The position numbers were made by a program, and so were the translations under genes. The notes beneath the pieces were generated by a model. The model did no database searches, was not told where the DNA came from, and saw only the letters and a program-made list of their open reading frames with translations. From Pyrinomonadaceae bacterium (GTDB taxonomy: Bacteria > Acidobacteriota > Blastocatellia > Pyrinomonadales > Pyrinomonadaceae): a DNA stretch of 64,000 nt. The stretch spans positions 124,001-188,000 of the forward strand of contig JAJTWY010000003.1 in NCBI GenBank assembly GCA_021463165.1. The letters are read 5' to 3'. Positions 28,763 through 36,667 of this stretch are shown here, piece after piece (position 1 is the stretch's first letter; each line of letters begins with the position of its first letter).

Positions 28763-29998
28763 TTAGTAGATCATTCTCGTCTTTATCGTTCCCTTGATGT
28801 CCTTCAGGATCTCAAAGGCTTCTTTTGAGAGTGCGGAGTCCATGTCGAGGATAACGTAGCCAATGGTTTCGTTGGTTTTCAGGTACTGGCCGACGATGTT
28901 GATGCCCCGCTTCGACAGGCGTGAATTTATTTCACCGAGGACGCCCGGGACGTTTTCGTGTATATGCAGGATGCGGTGTGTTCCAGCCTGCGGAGGGAGC
29001 GAAACGGGCGGAACCGTGTGCGAGCCTTCGCTGGTCCCGAATTCCAGATATTTGATGAGTTTCGCGGTCACATCGAGGCCAATATTGGCCTGTGCTTCCT
29101 CGGTCGAGCCGCCAATGTGCGGAGTGAGGATGACGTTTGGCAGGTTCTGCAGGACGGTTTCGAAATGGTCGCCGTTCTTTTCCGGTTCGATCGGGAAAAC
29201 ATCGATCGCGGCGCCGGAGAGATGGCCAGCTTCTAAATTTCTTTTCAGCGAATTGAGATCGACTATGTCACCTCGGCTATAATTGATCAAAATGCTCCCC
29301 TTCGGCATCAACGCGAGCTCCGCGTCGTCGATCATTCCGCGCGTGGTGGCGTCGGATGGCACGTGGAGCGTGACGATGTTCGACCGCTCAAGAAGCTCTC
29401 GAAGGTCGCGGACCTGTTTGGCGTTGCCGTGCGGGAGTTTGACCGCCGAGTCGTAGTAAAGGACGTTCATCCCCATCGCCTCGGCCAGATTTGACACCTG
29501 CGAGCCTATATTGCCGTAGCCGATAATCCCGAGGGTTTTGCCGCGAAGCTCGAAACTGCCCGTAGCGTCCTTTAGCCATTCACCCCGATGGGCCGCGGCG
29601 TTCTTGTCGGCGACTTTACGGATCAGCATCACGCAAAGCCCGATCACGAGCTCGGCCACCGAACGTGTGTTCGAATAGGGGGCATTGAAAACCGCTACGC
29701 CTTTCTCGGTCGCCGCCTTCAGATCGACCTGATTCACGCCGATGCAAAAGCATCCGACCGCAAGCAGCTTGTCGGCCGCTTCGATCACGGCCTTTGTTAT
29801 CTGGGTCTTTGACCGAATGCCGATCAGGTGAACGCCTTTCACAGCCTCGATCAGTTGCTCTTCGCTCAAGGCCCCACCGAGCCGTTCGATCTCAAAATAA
29901 CCGCCTGCGTTCAGCTCCGCCACCGCCGAATCCGAAATATTTTCCAGCAGAAGTATCCTGATCTTGGCTCGCGGATATGATGTCAGTGCTGCGCTCAT
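28763..29998 (-). CDS. serA: D-3-phosphoglycerate dehydrogenase
   Basis: Starting at the ATG at 29998 the protein has 411 residues, the E. coli SerA length. It has the LLLENISDSAVAEL opening, the NAD motif GIIGYGNIGSQV, substrate/catalytic elements (FNAPYSNTRSVAELV, PHIGGSTEEAQ with the catalytic His) and a C-terminal ACT domain (NVPGVLGEINSRLSKRGINI). It catalyses the first step of serine synthesis, and the ACT domain suggests serine feedback. The frame open to 30070 would add a hydrophobic leader not found in the family. Confidence 0.96.
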   Translation of the reverse strand: MSAALTSYPRAKIRILLLENISDSAVAELNAGGYFEIERLGGALSEEQLIEAVKGVHLIGIRSKTQITKAVIEAADKLLAVGCFCIGVNQVDLKAATEKGVAVFNAPYSNTRSVAELVIGLCVMLIRKVADKNAAAHRGEWLKDATGSFELRGKTLGIIGYGNIGSQVSNLAEAMGMNVLYYDSAVKLPHGNAKQVRDLRELLERSNIVTLHVPSDATTRGMIDDAELALMPKGSILINYSRGDIVDLNSLKRNLEAGHLSGAAIDVFPIEPEKNGDHFETVLQNLPNVILTPHIGGSTEEAQANIGLDVTAKLIKYLEFGTSEGSHTVPPVSLPPQAGTHRILHIHENVPGVLGEINSRLSKRGINIVGQYLKTNETIGYVILDMDSALSKEAFEILKDIKGTIKTRMIY

Positions 29999-30008
29999 AA
30001 AAAGCGCG

Positions 30009-30014
30009 ATTATA
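30009..30014 (-). promoter_or_regulatory. -10 box 10 nt before serA
   Basis: On the minus strand TATAAT is followed by CGCGCTTTTT and the serA ATG. No Shine-Dalgarno fits in this leader, so a very short or leaderless transcript is likely. Confidence 0.5.
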
Positions 30015-30099
30015 GCAAAAAACGAGAGCCAGCGGTTTTTCGCTTTTCCATCATTGTCGATTAAAATCACCTAAAGTAAGTCGAGCGAGGGAGCTAGGT

Positions 30100-31482
30100 A
30101 TGAGCGAAAACAAACAGACGCGTCGCGAGATGCTGCGGAATACGGCGTTGGCGGGATTCGGCATAAGCCTCTTTGCCCTTGAGACCAAAGCAGCCGCGTC
30201 AGATGAGAACCTACTGGGCGAACTTATCGCCGGGCCGGCACCGGTCGGCAAGACGATGATCGGCGTGCCGTTCGAGCGGCGCGATACGGTCCGTGTGGCG
30301 ATGATAGGCACCGGTTTACGTGGGCGAAGCATATTGAGCGAGTTCGTCAATATCCCGAATGTCAAGATCACGGCTATTTGCGACATCGTTCAGGAGAAGG
30401 CTGATAAAGCCAAAGCTATAGTCGAAAAGGCAGGGCAACCGGCACCTGCAGTTTATGTAAAAGGTGACCGTGGCTACACGGAATTGCTCAAGCGCGACGA
30501 CATCGATGTCGTTTATATCGCAACTCCCTGGGAATGGCACGTACCGCAGGCGCTCGCCACGATGAACGCCGGCAAGCATGCATGCAGCGAGGTTCCCGCG
30601 GCTTATACCCTAAAGGAACTGTGGCAGCTCGTCGATACATCCGAACGCACCCGGAAGCACATGATGATGATGGAGAATTGTTGTTACGATTACGACGAGC
30701 TTCTGATTCTCAATATGGTTCGCGCGGGTGTATTTGGCGAGCTTGTTCATGGCGAAGGGGCCTATAACCACGACCTAAGAGAGATCTTGTTTGAAACAAA
30801 GGACGAAGGACTCTGGCGGCGTGCCCATCACACCCTGCGCGACAGCAATCTCTACCCGACCCATGGCCTCGGTCCGGTTGCGAATTATATGGATATCAAT
30901 CGCGGCGATAAATTCGATTTTATGGTCGCGATGAGTTCGGGCAGCCTTGGCCTACAGGAATTTAGGAAAGAGAAATTGGCGGCTGACGATCCGAGGCAGA
31001 AAGAGGTCTATAAGTGCGGTGATTACAACACGAACCTGATCAAAACTGCGAAAGGCAGGACGATCCTCGTGCAGCATAACGTTAGCACTCCGCGGCCATA
31101 CGACCGGATCAATCTTATCCAGGGAACAAAGGGAATATTTCGCGATTATCCATCGCGGATCTACATCGAGAAGGACAAGGGCGGGCATCAATGGCAGCCC
31201 GTCGATGCATACAAGGCAAAATACGAGCACAACCTGTGGCGTGTTGTCGGCGAGCAGGCCCGAAAACTCGGCGGCCACGGCGGTATGGACTACCTGATGT
31301 GCTGGCGCCTCGTCGAATGTTTCCGCCAGGGCCTTGTCCCCGACATGGATGTTTACGATGCCGCAGCCTGGTCGGCTCCCGGGCCGCTCAGCGAGATTTC
31401 GGTTCAGAAGGGCTCGATGCCGGTGAAGTTTCCTGATTTTACAAGAGGGAAGTGGAGCGAGAAGCGGATGTCGATTCCCTGA
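30100..31482 (+). CDS. Tat-exported Gfo/Idh/MocA protein of the GH109 glycosidase type
   Basis: The 460-residue protein starts with a twin-arginine signal (TRREMLRNTALAGFG). The NAD-binding fold begins at VRVAMIGTGLRGRS. The second half has the strings I associate with GH109 alpha-N-acetylgalactosaminidases: YPTHGLGPVANYMDINRGDKFD, seen here as YPTHGLGP and INRGD, then GHGGMDYLMCWRL, VYDAAAWSAPGPLSE and VKFPDFTRGKW. GH109 enzymes use bound NAD in a redox hydrolysis of GalNAc-type glycosides. An inverting or oxidoreductase role cannot be excluded. It is divergent from serA. Confidence 0.88.
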   Translation: MSENKQTRREMLRNTALAGFGISLFALETKAAASDENLLGELIAGPAPVGKTMIGVPFERRDTVRVAMIGTGLRGRSILSEFVNIPNVKITAICDIVQEKADKAKAIVEKAGQPAPAVYVKGDRGYTELLKRDDIDVVYIATPWEWHVPQALATMNAGKHACSEVPAAYTLKELWQLVDTSERTRKHMMMMENCCYDYDELLILNMVRAGVFGELVHGEGAYNHDLREILFETKDEGLWRRAHHTLRDSNLYPTHGLGPVANYMDINRGDKFDFMVAMSSGSLGLQEFRKEKLAADDPRQKEVYKCGDYNTNLIKTAKGRTILVQHNVSTPRPYDRINLIQGTKGIFRDYPSRIYIEKDKGGHQWQPVDAYKAKYEHNLWRVVGEQARKLGGHGGMDYLMCWRLVECFRQGLVPDMDVYDAAAWSAPGPLSEISVQKGSMPVKFPDFTRGKWSEKRMSIP

Positions 31483-31531
31483 TTCCAGAAGATTCTTAGA
31501 GTTGCTGCCCACGGATTACCGAGATTGCGGC

Positions 31532-31537
31532 TATAAT
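31532..31537 (+). promoter_or_regulatory. -10 box 6 nt before the methyltransferase start
   Basis: TATAAT is separated from the ATG at 31544 by GACAAC only. Transcription would begin at about the A of the AUG, which implies a leaderless mRNA. This also supports 31544 over the upstream TTG at 31502 as the start. Confidence 0.55.
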
Positions 31538-31543
31538 GACAAC

Positions 31544-32416
31544 ATGCAGAGCGATTTCCTGGCTGTTGAAGACCTGCCCGAGTACTCGGTACTTACCGGC
31601 GACTCGATGCGTGTACTTCCGTCACTTCCAGCCGAGTGCATACAGAGTTGTATAACTTCGCCGCCCTATTGGGGATTGCGGGATTACGCACACCCGGACC
31701 AGATTGGGGCAGAGCTCTCACCAGCGGATTATGTCAATAACCTTGTTGCCCTTTTTCAGGAAGTTAGGCGCGTACTTCGTGACGATGGTACGCTCTGGTT
31801 AAATGTGGGCGATGGATATGCTCGCAACGGTGGCACGGGACGGCACGGACCAAATGCGATTGTTGGAAACACAAAGAAGTTGATACAAAAACGAAACTGC
31901 AAGGTGCCCGATGTCTGGGGCCTTAAGGATCGGGATCTAATGGGCCTCCCTTGGCGCGTAGCATTTGCGCTTCAAGAAGATGGATGGTATCTCCGCTCCC
32001 GCATTACATGGGTTAAGAAAACTCCAATGCCCGAAAGTGTAAGTAACAGACCCACGACTTCGACAGAAGAGATATTTCTTTTCGCTAAGAACCAAAAGTA
32101 TTTCTACGATAGGGATGGGTTTCGAGAACCTACAGGGGCCAATTTGCGTAATTTCTGGACGCTAGGGCCGGACTCGAACTCTAATGGTCATCCTGCCGCA
32201 TATCCACGAGAACTTGCTCGACGTTGCATTCTTCTGGGGTCAAAGGCGGGCGACTTGATTCTTGACCCTTTCGCTGGTTCGGGCACAACAGGAATTGCGG
32301 CCAACGAACTAGGTAGACGCGCTATTCTTATCGAACTTAACGAAGACTATGTTAGATCGTGCCGAACCCGCGGAGAAAAGGTGCAAAGAGACCTTTACTC
32401 CCGACAGACTGCTTAA
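31544..32416 (+). CDS. Beta-class site-specific DNA methyltransferase (N4-cytosine-like)
   Basis: The ATG at 31544 gives 290 residues. Catalytic motif IV is TSPPYW (38-43), and SPPY is typical of N4-cytosine enzymes. A variable target-recognition region follows, and the S-adenosylmethionine site DPFAGSGTTG (241-250) lies near the C-terminus, the beta-class order. It ends 1 bp from the convergent NgoMIV-like nuclease gene, so the two make a type II restriction-modification pair. Base composition is more AT-rich than in neighbouring genes, suggesting transfer. Confidence 0.93.
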   Translation: MQSDFLAVEDLPEYSVLTGDSMRVLPSLPAECIQSCITSPPYWGLRDYAHPDQIGAELSPADYVNNLVALFQEVRRVLRDDGTLWLNVGDGYARNGGTGRHGPNAIVGNTKKLIQKRNCKVPDVWGLKDRDLMGLPWRVAFALQEDGWYLRSRITWVKKTPMPESVSNRPTTSTEEIFLFAKNQKYFYDRDGFREPTGANLRNFWTLGPDSNSNGHPAAYPRELARRCILLGSKAGDLILDPFAGSGTTGIAANELGRRAILIELNEDYVRSCRTRGEKVQRDLYSRQTA

Positions 32417-32417
32417 G

Positions 32418-33290
32418 CTAAATTGCTAGGTCGAGGGGCAAATCACTAATGTCCTTTAGGCGTTTCCCATCGATCATTATCTTCAGAATATCCGACGCAA
32501 CGTCGCTGTCGTAGTCTTCGACAGCGGCGATAAGTTCAGGCAGGGCAAAATGATAAACGCAGTCGATATCGCCGGTCCCCAAGGCGATTGAGGCAATTCT
32601 CGACGGTAGTGGCTCGGCAATAACAGCAACAATATGCGGCAAGTGCCCTTTACGATTTCGCATTAAGTTAAGAGCTTCAGACCTTGCGTTTTGAACTCTA
32701 TCACTCCGAATTGTCCATTTACAAGAAATGCTCGCGTGCAAAAGCGGCGAAGGATTATAGAGCTTTCGAAGACTTGCTCTCGTTGCAATGGTTTGATCAA
32801 CTAGGTTCTTTTCTGAGTTTATGACGTCATCGCGTTCGGGTTCACGCCAAACTACGATATCCGGCGTTATGGTGTAATCACTTCCAAGCGCAGCCGCCAA
32901 ATCCGGATCCCGTTTTGCCGCCATTTCCAAAGCTATGAGGTGCTCATACTGCTCGTACTTTGCGATTTCAGAACGATTTCTTTGTCCGACAAGTTTAATT
33001 CCCCATGAACCGGGTCGCAGATGACCTAGCTGTCGAAAAGTAAGTTCAATGTAGTTCCGACAAACTTCCTCAAATTTGCTTCCAGATGTTTGACCAGCAA
33101 GCCGCATCCCAATTGTTTCAGGGCCAAGTCTGCTAAGAATACCCTTTGCAATTGCCACACTCGCTGCACTATCCTTATCGGCGTTGGTTGGAATTCCCCT
33201 GTCGTCTGACAACAAGACCGTTTCAAGCAGTGTTGCGTGAAAGCCCCGTCGTGCTTTGTCGAACGCCGATTTTGTTGTGCGCTTTTTCAT
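32418..33290 (-). CDS. NgoMIV-family type II restriction endonuclease
   Basis: The 290-residue product has the unusual active site of NgoMIV: ISCKWTIRSDR, with SCK instead of the usual ExK. The residues I recall for NgoMIV (Glu70, Asp140, Ser185, Lys187, Glu201) all appear at a constant +4 offset: Glu74, Asp144 (ITPDIVVW), Ser189, Lys191 and Glu205. NgoMIV is a tetrameric enzyme cutting GCCGGC, so the target here is probably that site or a close relative. It is convergent with the methyltransferase gene, with only one base between the stops. Confidence 0.92.
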   Translation of the reverse strand: MKKRTTKSAFDKARRGFHATLLETVLLSDDRGIPTNADKDSAASVAIAKGILSRLGPETIGMRLAGQTSGSKFEEVCRNYIELTFRQLGHLRPGSWGIKLVGQRNRSEIAKYEQYEHLIALEMAAKRDPDLAAALGSDYTITPDIVVWREPERDDVINSEKNLVDQTIATRASLRKLYNPSPLLHASISCKWTIRSDRVQNARSEALNLMRNRKGHLPHIVAVIAEPLPSRIASIALGTGDIDCVYHFALPELIAAVEDYDSDVASDILKIMIDGKRLKDISDLPLDLAI

Positions 33291-33300
33291 AACCTTGGGA

Positions 33301-33540
33301 TCAATAACGGTAGGAGTTTAGGTCGTTTAGTTGCTCAAGCTTATTTCTGAGGAACCAAGAGAGCTTTTCCGCTTTTTTCGCCGACAACTCAATGTGATAA
33401 TGCGTATCCGTATTCTTCATTGAGGGAGTGAAAAGCATTACGAATCCATCCTCCTCATCCCAACCTATGTACAGGTTGTCTCGTTCGGTATCTCTTATAC
33501 TTTCACCCGAACCTCTTCCTCCGATTGGATACTTCAACAT
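33301..33540 (-). CDS. Small protein of unknown function beside the restriction gene
   Basis: The ATG at 33540 (MLKYPIGGRGSGESI) gives 79 residues and has an AAGG ribosome site. The longer start at 33570 would lie inside the duplicated lpdA fragment and is less likely. The sequence (NLYIGWDEEDGFVMLFTPS, then ELSAKKAEKLSWFLRNKL) looks like a compact alpha/beta protein. It ends 10 bp before the endonuclease start. A role as a controller protein is not supported, since there is no helix-turn-helix. Unknown function. Confidence 0.6.
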   Translation of the reverse strand: MLKYPIGGRGSGESIRDTERDNLYIGWDEEDGFVMLFTPSMKNTDTHYHIELSAKKAEKLSWFLRNKLEQLNDLNSYRY

Positions 33541-33547
33541 ATAGGCC

Positions 33548-33634
33548 TTACATATGTATCGTGAGATCATGCACGCCCTCGGCGGCTTCCATTACGGCTT
33601 CGGAGACGGTTGGGTGGGCGTGGATGATGCGGCC
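33548..33634 (-). repeat. Duplicated 3' end of lpdA (left copy, pseudogene fragment)
   Basis: This 87-bp block matches 34310-34396 at 80 positions (about 92%). Read on the minus strand it still encodes an intact lpdA C-terminus (RIIHAHPTVSEAVMEAAEGV onward to a TAA), and most differences are synonymous. It lies just beyond the toxin-antitoxin cassette and has no gene attached upstream. It is therefore the displaced original, or an imported copy, of the end of lpdA. Confidence 0.9.
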
Positions 33635-33647
33635 GAATAACACCTTG

Positions 33648-33884
33648 CTATAGTCGGTCGAACTCGTCAGGTTCAACGTCGGGAGCCTTGGTGAGCAGTT
33701 CACGCATTCTCTCCCAGCCTTTCCGTTTCATGTGATCTTCAACCGATCTTATAGCGTCCCAGCTCGATAGTTGCCCCGACAATGCAATGGCAAGAAACTG
33801 ATCCAAGGTCATACCTTCCTTTTCCGCGACGCTTTTTGCACGGCGGAGTAGGGATTCGGGTAGATTTGCGGTAATAGTGGTCAT
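33648..33884 (-). CDS. Ribbon-helix-helix antitoxin of a PIN toxin pair
   Basis: The 78-residue protein opens with a ribbon-helix-helix pattern (TTITANLPESLLRRAKSVAEKEGMTLDQFLAIAL, seen as ITANLPESLL and GMTLDQFLAIAL). It is followed by an acidic tail (DVEPDEFDRL) of the kind that wraps the toxin. Its ATG overlaps the toxin stop (ATGA), in the order toxin then antitoxin. It ends 13 bp before the displaced lpdA fragment. Confidence 0.85.
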   Translation of the reverse strand: MTTITANLPESLLRRAKSVAEKEGMTLDQFLAIALSGQLSSWDAIRSVEDHMKRKGWERMRELLTKAPDVEPDEFDRL

Positions 33885-34306
33885 TTCTCTTTCATCAACT
33901 CAAGAAAATCTCTTGGCGTTATCAATGTTATGTCAAAATCAGCCGCAGATGCAAAATCTTTTGGATTATACGTCACAATATAACTCGCATTCGACCTGAC
34001 TGCTAGTTCCAAGATAAATGCGTCGTCCGGGGCCACCGCGAGAAGTCTCCAAAGAAAAAATATTTCGTATTCCTTCGCAATCAAGCGTAAACTATCCATT
34101 GCCTCTTCGACTTCTTCATGCGAGATAAACTCGCTCATCTCTGGTCGTTTTAGGACATCTTCGTACTCGAACAGCAAGGGAGTCGAAACAGCGATTTCAA
34201 ATCGTTCGTCGTTGAGACACTCAATCAAATGATTTGCCGCCCCCCGTTTGGAACGAAAGGCGGCAACCAGTACATTTGTATCGATAACGATCTGAATTTT
34301 GGCCAT
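33881..34306 (-). CDS. PIN-domain toxin (COG1569 type)
   Basis: The 141-residue protein has the PIN acidic residues: Asp in IQIVIDTNVLVAAF, Glu in LLFEYEDVL, Asp in VAPDDAFILELA and Asp in TYNPKDF. Such toxins are Mg-dependent ribonucleases. It starts only 3 nt after the lpdA stop codon, with the lpdA ribosome presumably re-initiating, so it is likely expressed with lpdA. The pair is flanked on both sides by copies of the lpdA 3' end. Confidence 0.9.
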   Translation of the reverse strand: MAKIQIVIDTNVLVAAFRSKRGAANHLIECLNDERFEIAVSTPLLFEYEDVLKRPEMSEFISHEEVEEAMDSLRLIAKEYEIFFLWRLLAVAPDDAFILELAVRSNASYIVTYNPKDFASAADFDITLITPRDFLELMKEK

Positions 34307-34309
34307 ACG

Positions 34310-34396
34310 TTACATATGTATCGTCAGATCATGCACCCCTTCCGCGGCTTCCATTACGGATTCGGAGACGGTCGGGTGGGCGTGGATGACGCGGCC
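34310..34396 (-). repeat. lpdA 3'-end repeat (right copy, in the functional gene)
   Basis: This is the counterpart of 33548-33634 and forms the end of the functional lpdA, from RVIHAHPTVSESVMEA to the stop. The 673 bp between the two copies hold only the PIN/RHH toxin-antitoxin pair, whose toxin ATG is 3 nt from this repeat. Confidence 0.9.
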
Positions 34397-35719
34397 TAGT
34401 TCGTCGGCGGTGGTTTCGAGAGCCATGCCGACGCAGGCTTCTGCCAATAATTCCGTTGCGTGGGGGCCGATGATGTGGACGCCGAGGACCTCGTCGTATT
34501 TCTTCTCGGCGACGATCTTGACGAAGCCGTCGGTCTCGCCCAGGATACGTGCCTTACCCGAGGCTGAGAATGGGAATTTGCCAACTTTGACGTCGTAGCC
34601 GGCGGCTTTGGCTTTTTCTTCGGTCAGGCCGACGCTGGCGACCTCAGGGTCGCAGTAGGTGCAGTTCGGTACAAGATTGTGTTTGATAGGCTCGACCTTT
34701 TTCCCTGCGATCTTTTCGACAACGAGAATACCCTCTTTCGATGCGAGGTGCGCGAGTTGTGCGGTCGGGACAACGTCGCCGATCGCGAAAATGCCGGGTT
34801 CGGCAGTTTCGTAAAATTCGTTGACCTCAACGGTGCCGCGATCGGAGATTTTGACCTTAGTATTTTCGAGGCCAAGGCCTTCGAGATACGGCATACGGCC
34901 CACAGCGACGAGCAGCATCTCGGCCTCGAGCGTGACGGTGTCGCCCTTGGCATTTTTGCCGGAGACCTTAACACTCTTCTTGCCTTTTTCCAGTTTGTCG
35001 AGTTTTAGGCCGGTTTCGACTTTGATCCCTTGTTTCTTGAACGCGCGGGCGAGTTCTTTCGACACTTCAGCGTCCTCGAGTGGGACGATGCGGTCGAGCA
35101 GTTCGACCAGTGTCGTCTCGGTACCGAAACGATGATAAACGCTGGCAAACTCCGAACCGACAGCGCCGGAACCCATTACGATCAGAGATTTCGGAACACT
35201 TGTGAGTTCAAGGATGTGGTCAGAATTGACGACCTGCTTGCCGTCCGTCTCAAATCCCGGGATCGGGCGAACTACCGAACCGGTCGCGATGATGATGTTC
35301 TTGGTCGTTATCGTTTCTTTTTTTCCGTCGGCCAAGGCGACCTCGACCCTACCTTTACCCACGATCTTGCCAAAGCCATTGAAGATAGTGGCTTTGTTCT
35401 TTTTCATCAGGTAGGTAACGCCGGCCGAGTTCTTGGCGACGACGTCGGATTTGTATTTTTGGACAGCCGTCCAGTCATAGCTGAGCCCCTCCACCTTGAG
35501 TCCAAAGTTCTCGAAATGCGACGCTTTATCGTAAAGGTGGGCCGCATTCAGCAGAGCTTTCGTCGGGATACATCCGCGGAGTCCGCAGGTGCCGCCAAGC
35601 CGCGCGTCCTTTTCCTTCTCGATGATCGCGACCTTTAGCCCGAGCTGTCCCGCACGCACCGCAGCGACATAGCCGCCGGGGCCCGATCCGATAATTGTTA
35701 CGTCAAACTGTTCTGCCAC
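34310..35719 (-). CDS. lpdA: Dihydrolipoyl dehydrogenase (E3)
   Basis: A GTG start at 35719 with AGAGGA 8 nt upstream gives 469 residues. It has the FAD site TIIGSGPGGYVAA, the redox disulphide GGTCGLRGCIPTKALL, the NAD site VMGSGAVGSEFASV, a second FAD strand GIFAIGDVV and the catalytic His-Glu pair in HAHPTVSE. It re-oxidises lipoyl groups in 2-oxo acid dehydrogenases and would serve the fused E2/E1 and sucB of this window. The last 28 codons are duplicated at 33548-33634. Confidence 0.97.
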   Translation of the reverse strand: MAEQFDVTIIGSGPGGYVAAVRAGQLGLKVAIIEKEKDARLGGTCGLRGCIPTKALLNAAHLYDKASHFENFGLKVEGLSYDWTAVQKYKSDVVAKNSAGVTYLMKKNKATIFNGFGKIVGKGRVEVALADGKKETITTKNIIIATGSVVRPIPGFETDGKQVVNSDHILELTSVPKSLIVMGSGAVGSEFASVYHRFGTETTLVELLDRIVPLEDAEVSKELARAFKKQGIKVETGLKLDKLEKGKKSVKVSGKNAKGDTVTLEAEMLLVAVGRMPYLEGLGLENTKVKISDRGTVEVNEFYETAEPGIFAIGDVVPTAQLAHLASKEGILVVEKIAGKKVEPIKHNLVPNCTYCDPEVASVGLTEEKAKAAGYDVKVGKFPFSASGKARILGETDGFVKIVAEKKYDEVLGVHIIGPHATELLAEACVGMALETTADELGRVIHAHPTVSESVMEAAEGVHDLTIHM

Positions 35720-35912
35720 AAATAGTGTCCTCTGCAAAAAAAGTAGTTAGGTCGCCAAACGAAAATTATAGCGAGTTTGCAGCCTACAAACAAAAACCGA
35801 GGCTTTTGGGCCCGTCGGATACGTGGCTGCCGTTTAGCAAATTGGGGTGGCGACGAACGCAAGGGATGAGAAACAAAAAAATTGACCTATTCTCGAACCG
35901 AAAACCGCCTTG

Positions 35913-35918
35913 TATAAT
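35913..35918 (+). promoter_or_regulatory. -10 box of the beta-helix protein gene
   Basis: TATAAT preceded by CTTG lies 35 nt before the ATG at 35954. A strong purine-rich ribosome site (AGGAG at 35941-35945) lies between, so this is a conventional leader, unlike the leaderless genes. The rest of 35720-35953 holds no gene I can support. Confidence 0.5.
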
Positions 35919-35953
35919 GAAACCGAAATTTCATTAAAAAAAGGAGAAAAGAG

Positions 35954-36667
35954 ATGGGAAAAACTGCCTGTAAGTTTTCGCATATCAAAACGGGTCGAGC
36001 ATTCGGCTTTGCAACCCTGGCTTTGAGCGCTGCGACATTGTTACAGTACGTCGATCGGGCCGTAATGGCTGACGTGGCCGTCGAACCGACGCAGCTGCGA
36101 GATGATGCTTATGTGGCAGCCTTCACTGTCACGAATACGAATGATTCCGGTCCGGGGAGTCTTCGTCAAGCGATCAACGATGCAAACAATTCTCCCGGAC
36201 TCGACCTGACCAGTTTTAACATTCCAGGCGGCGGCGTTAAGACAATCTCGCCGACGACGCAGCTGCCAGTTGTGTCGGAGGCGGCCACAATTGACGGCTA
36301 TACGCAGCCCGGTGCCAGTCCCAATAGCCTGGCTGTCGGCAATAACGCAGTACTTTTGATCGAGCTGAGCGGAAATTCTCTGCCTCCGAATGTTGGCGGC
36401 ATCGCGCTAGTCGGCGGCGGTATCACGCTGCGAGGGCTGGTGATCAATCGGTTCGATAATTCCGGTTTTTCGGGCGGGTGGGAATTGGATTGGCCGGCAG
36501 CGGAAACGGGAATGTCGTTGAGGGCAACTTTATCGGTACCGATCCTACGGGTACTCAGGATAGGGGAAACGGAAATTTTGGGATCCTCTTGTTCGACAGT
36601 TCCTCCTTTAACCGGATCGGCGGATCAACGCCCGCCGCCCGTAATGTCGTCTCTGGTAACGACCTGA
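35954..36667 (+). CDS. Secreted parallel beta-helix protein, N-terminal fragment (frameshifted)
   Basis: After a hydrophobic leader (FGFATLALSAATLL) the sequence has the usual start of bacterial right-handed beta-helix surface proteins: FTVTNTNDSGPGSLRQAIND, then TISPTTQLPVVSEAATIDGYTQPG. The meaningful frame ends near 36476 (DNSGFSGG). There, one G appears to be missing from a GGG run, and the protein continues in the frame opened at 36478. Residues after about 174 of this frame are an out-of-frame tail. Confidence 0.78.
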   Translation: MGKTACKFSHIKTGRAFGFATLALSAATLLQYVDRAVMADVAVEPTQLRDDAYVAAFTVTNTNDSGPGSLRQAINDANNSPGLDLTSFNIPGGGVKTISPTTQLPVVSEAATIDGYTQPGASPNSLAVGNNAVLLIELSGNSLPPNVGGIALVGGGITLRGLVINRFDNSGFSGGWELDWPAAETGMSLRATLSVPILRVLRIGETEILGSSCSTVPPLTGSADQRPPPVMSSLVTT

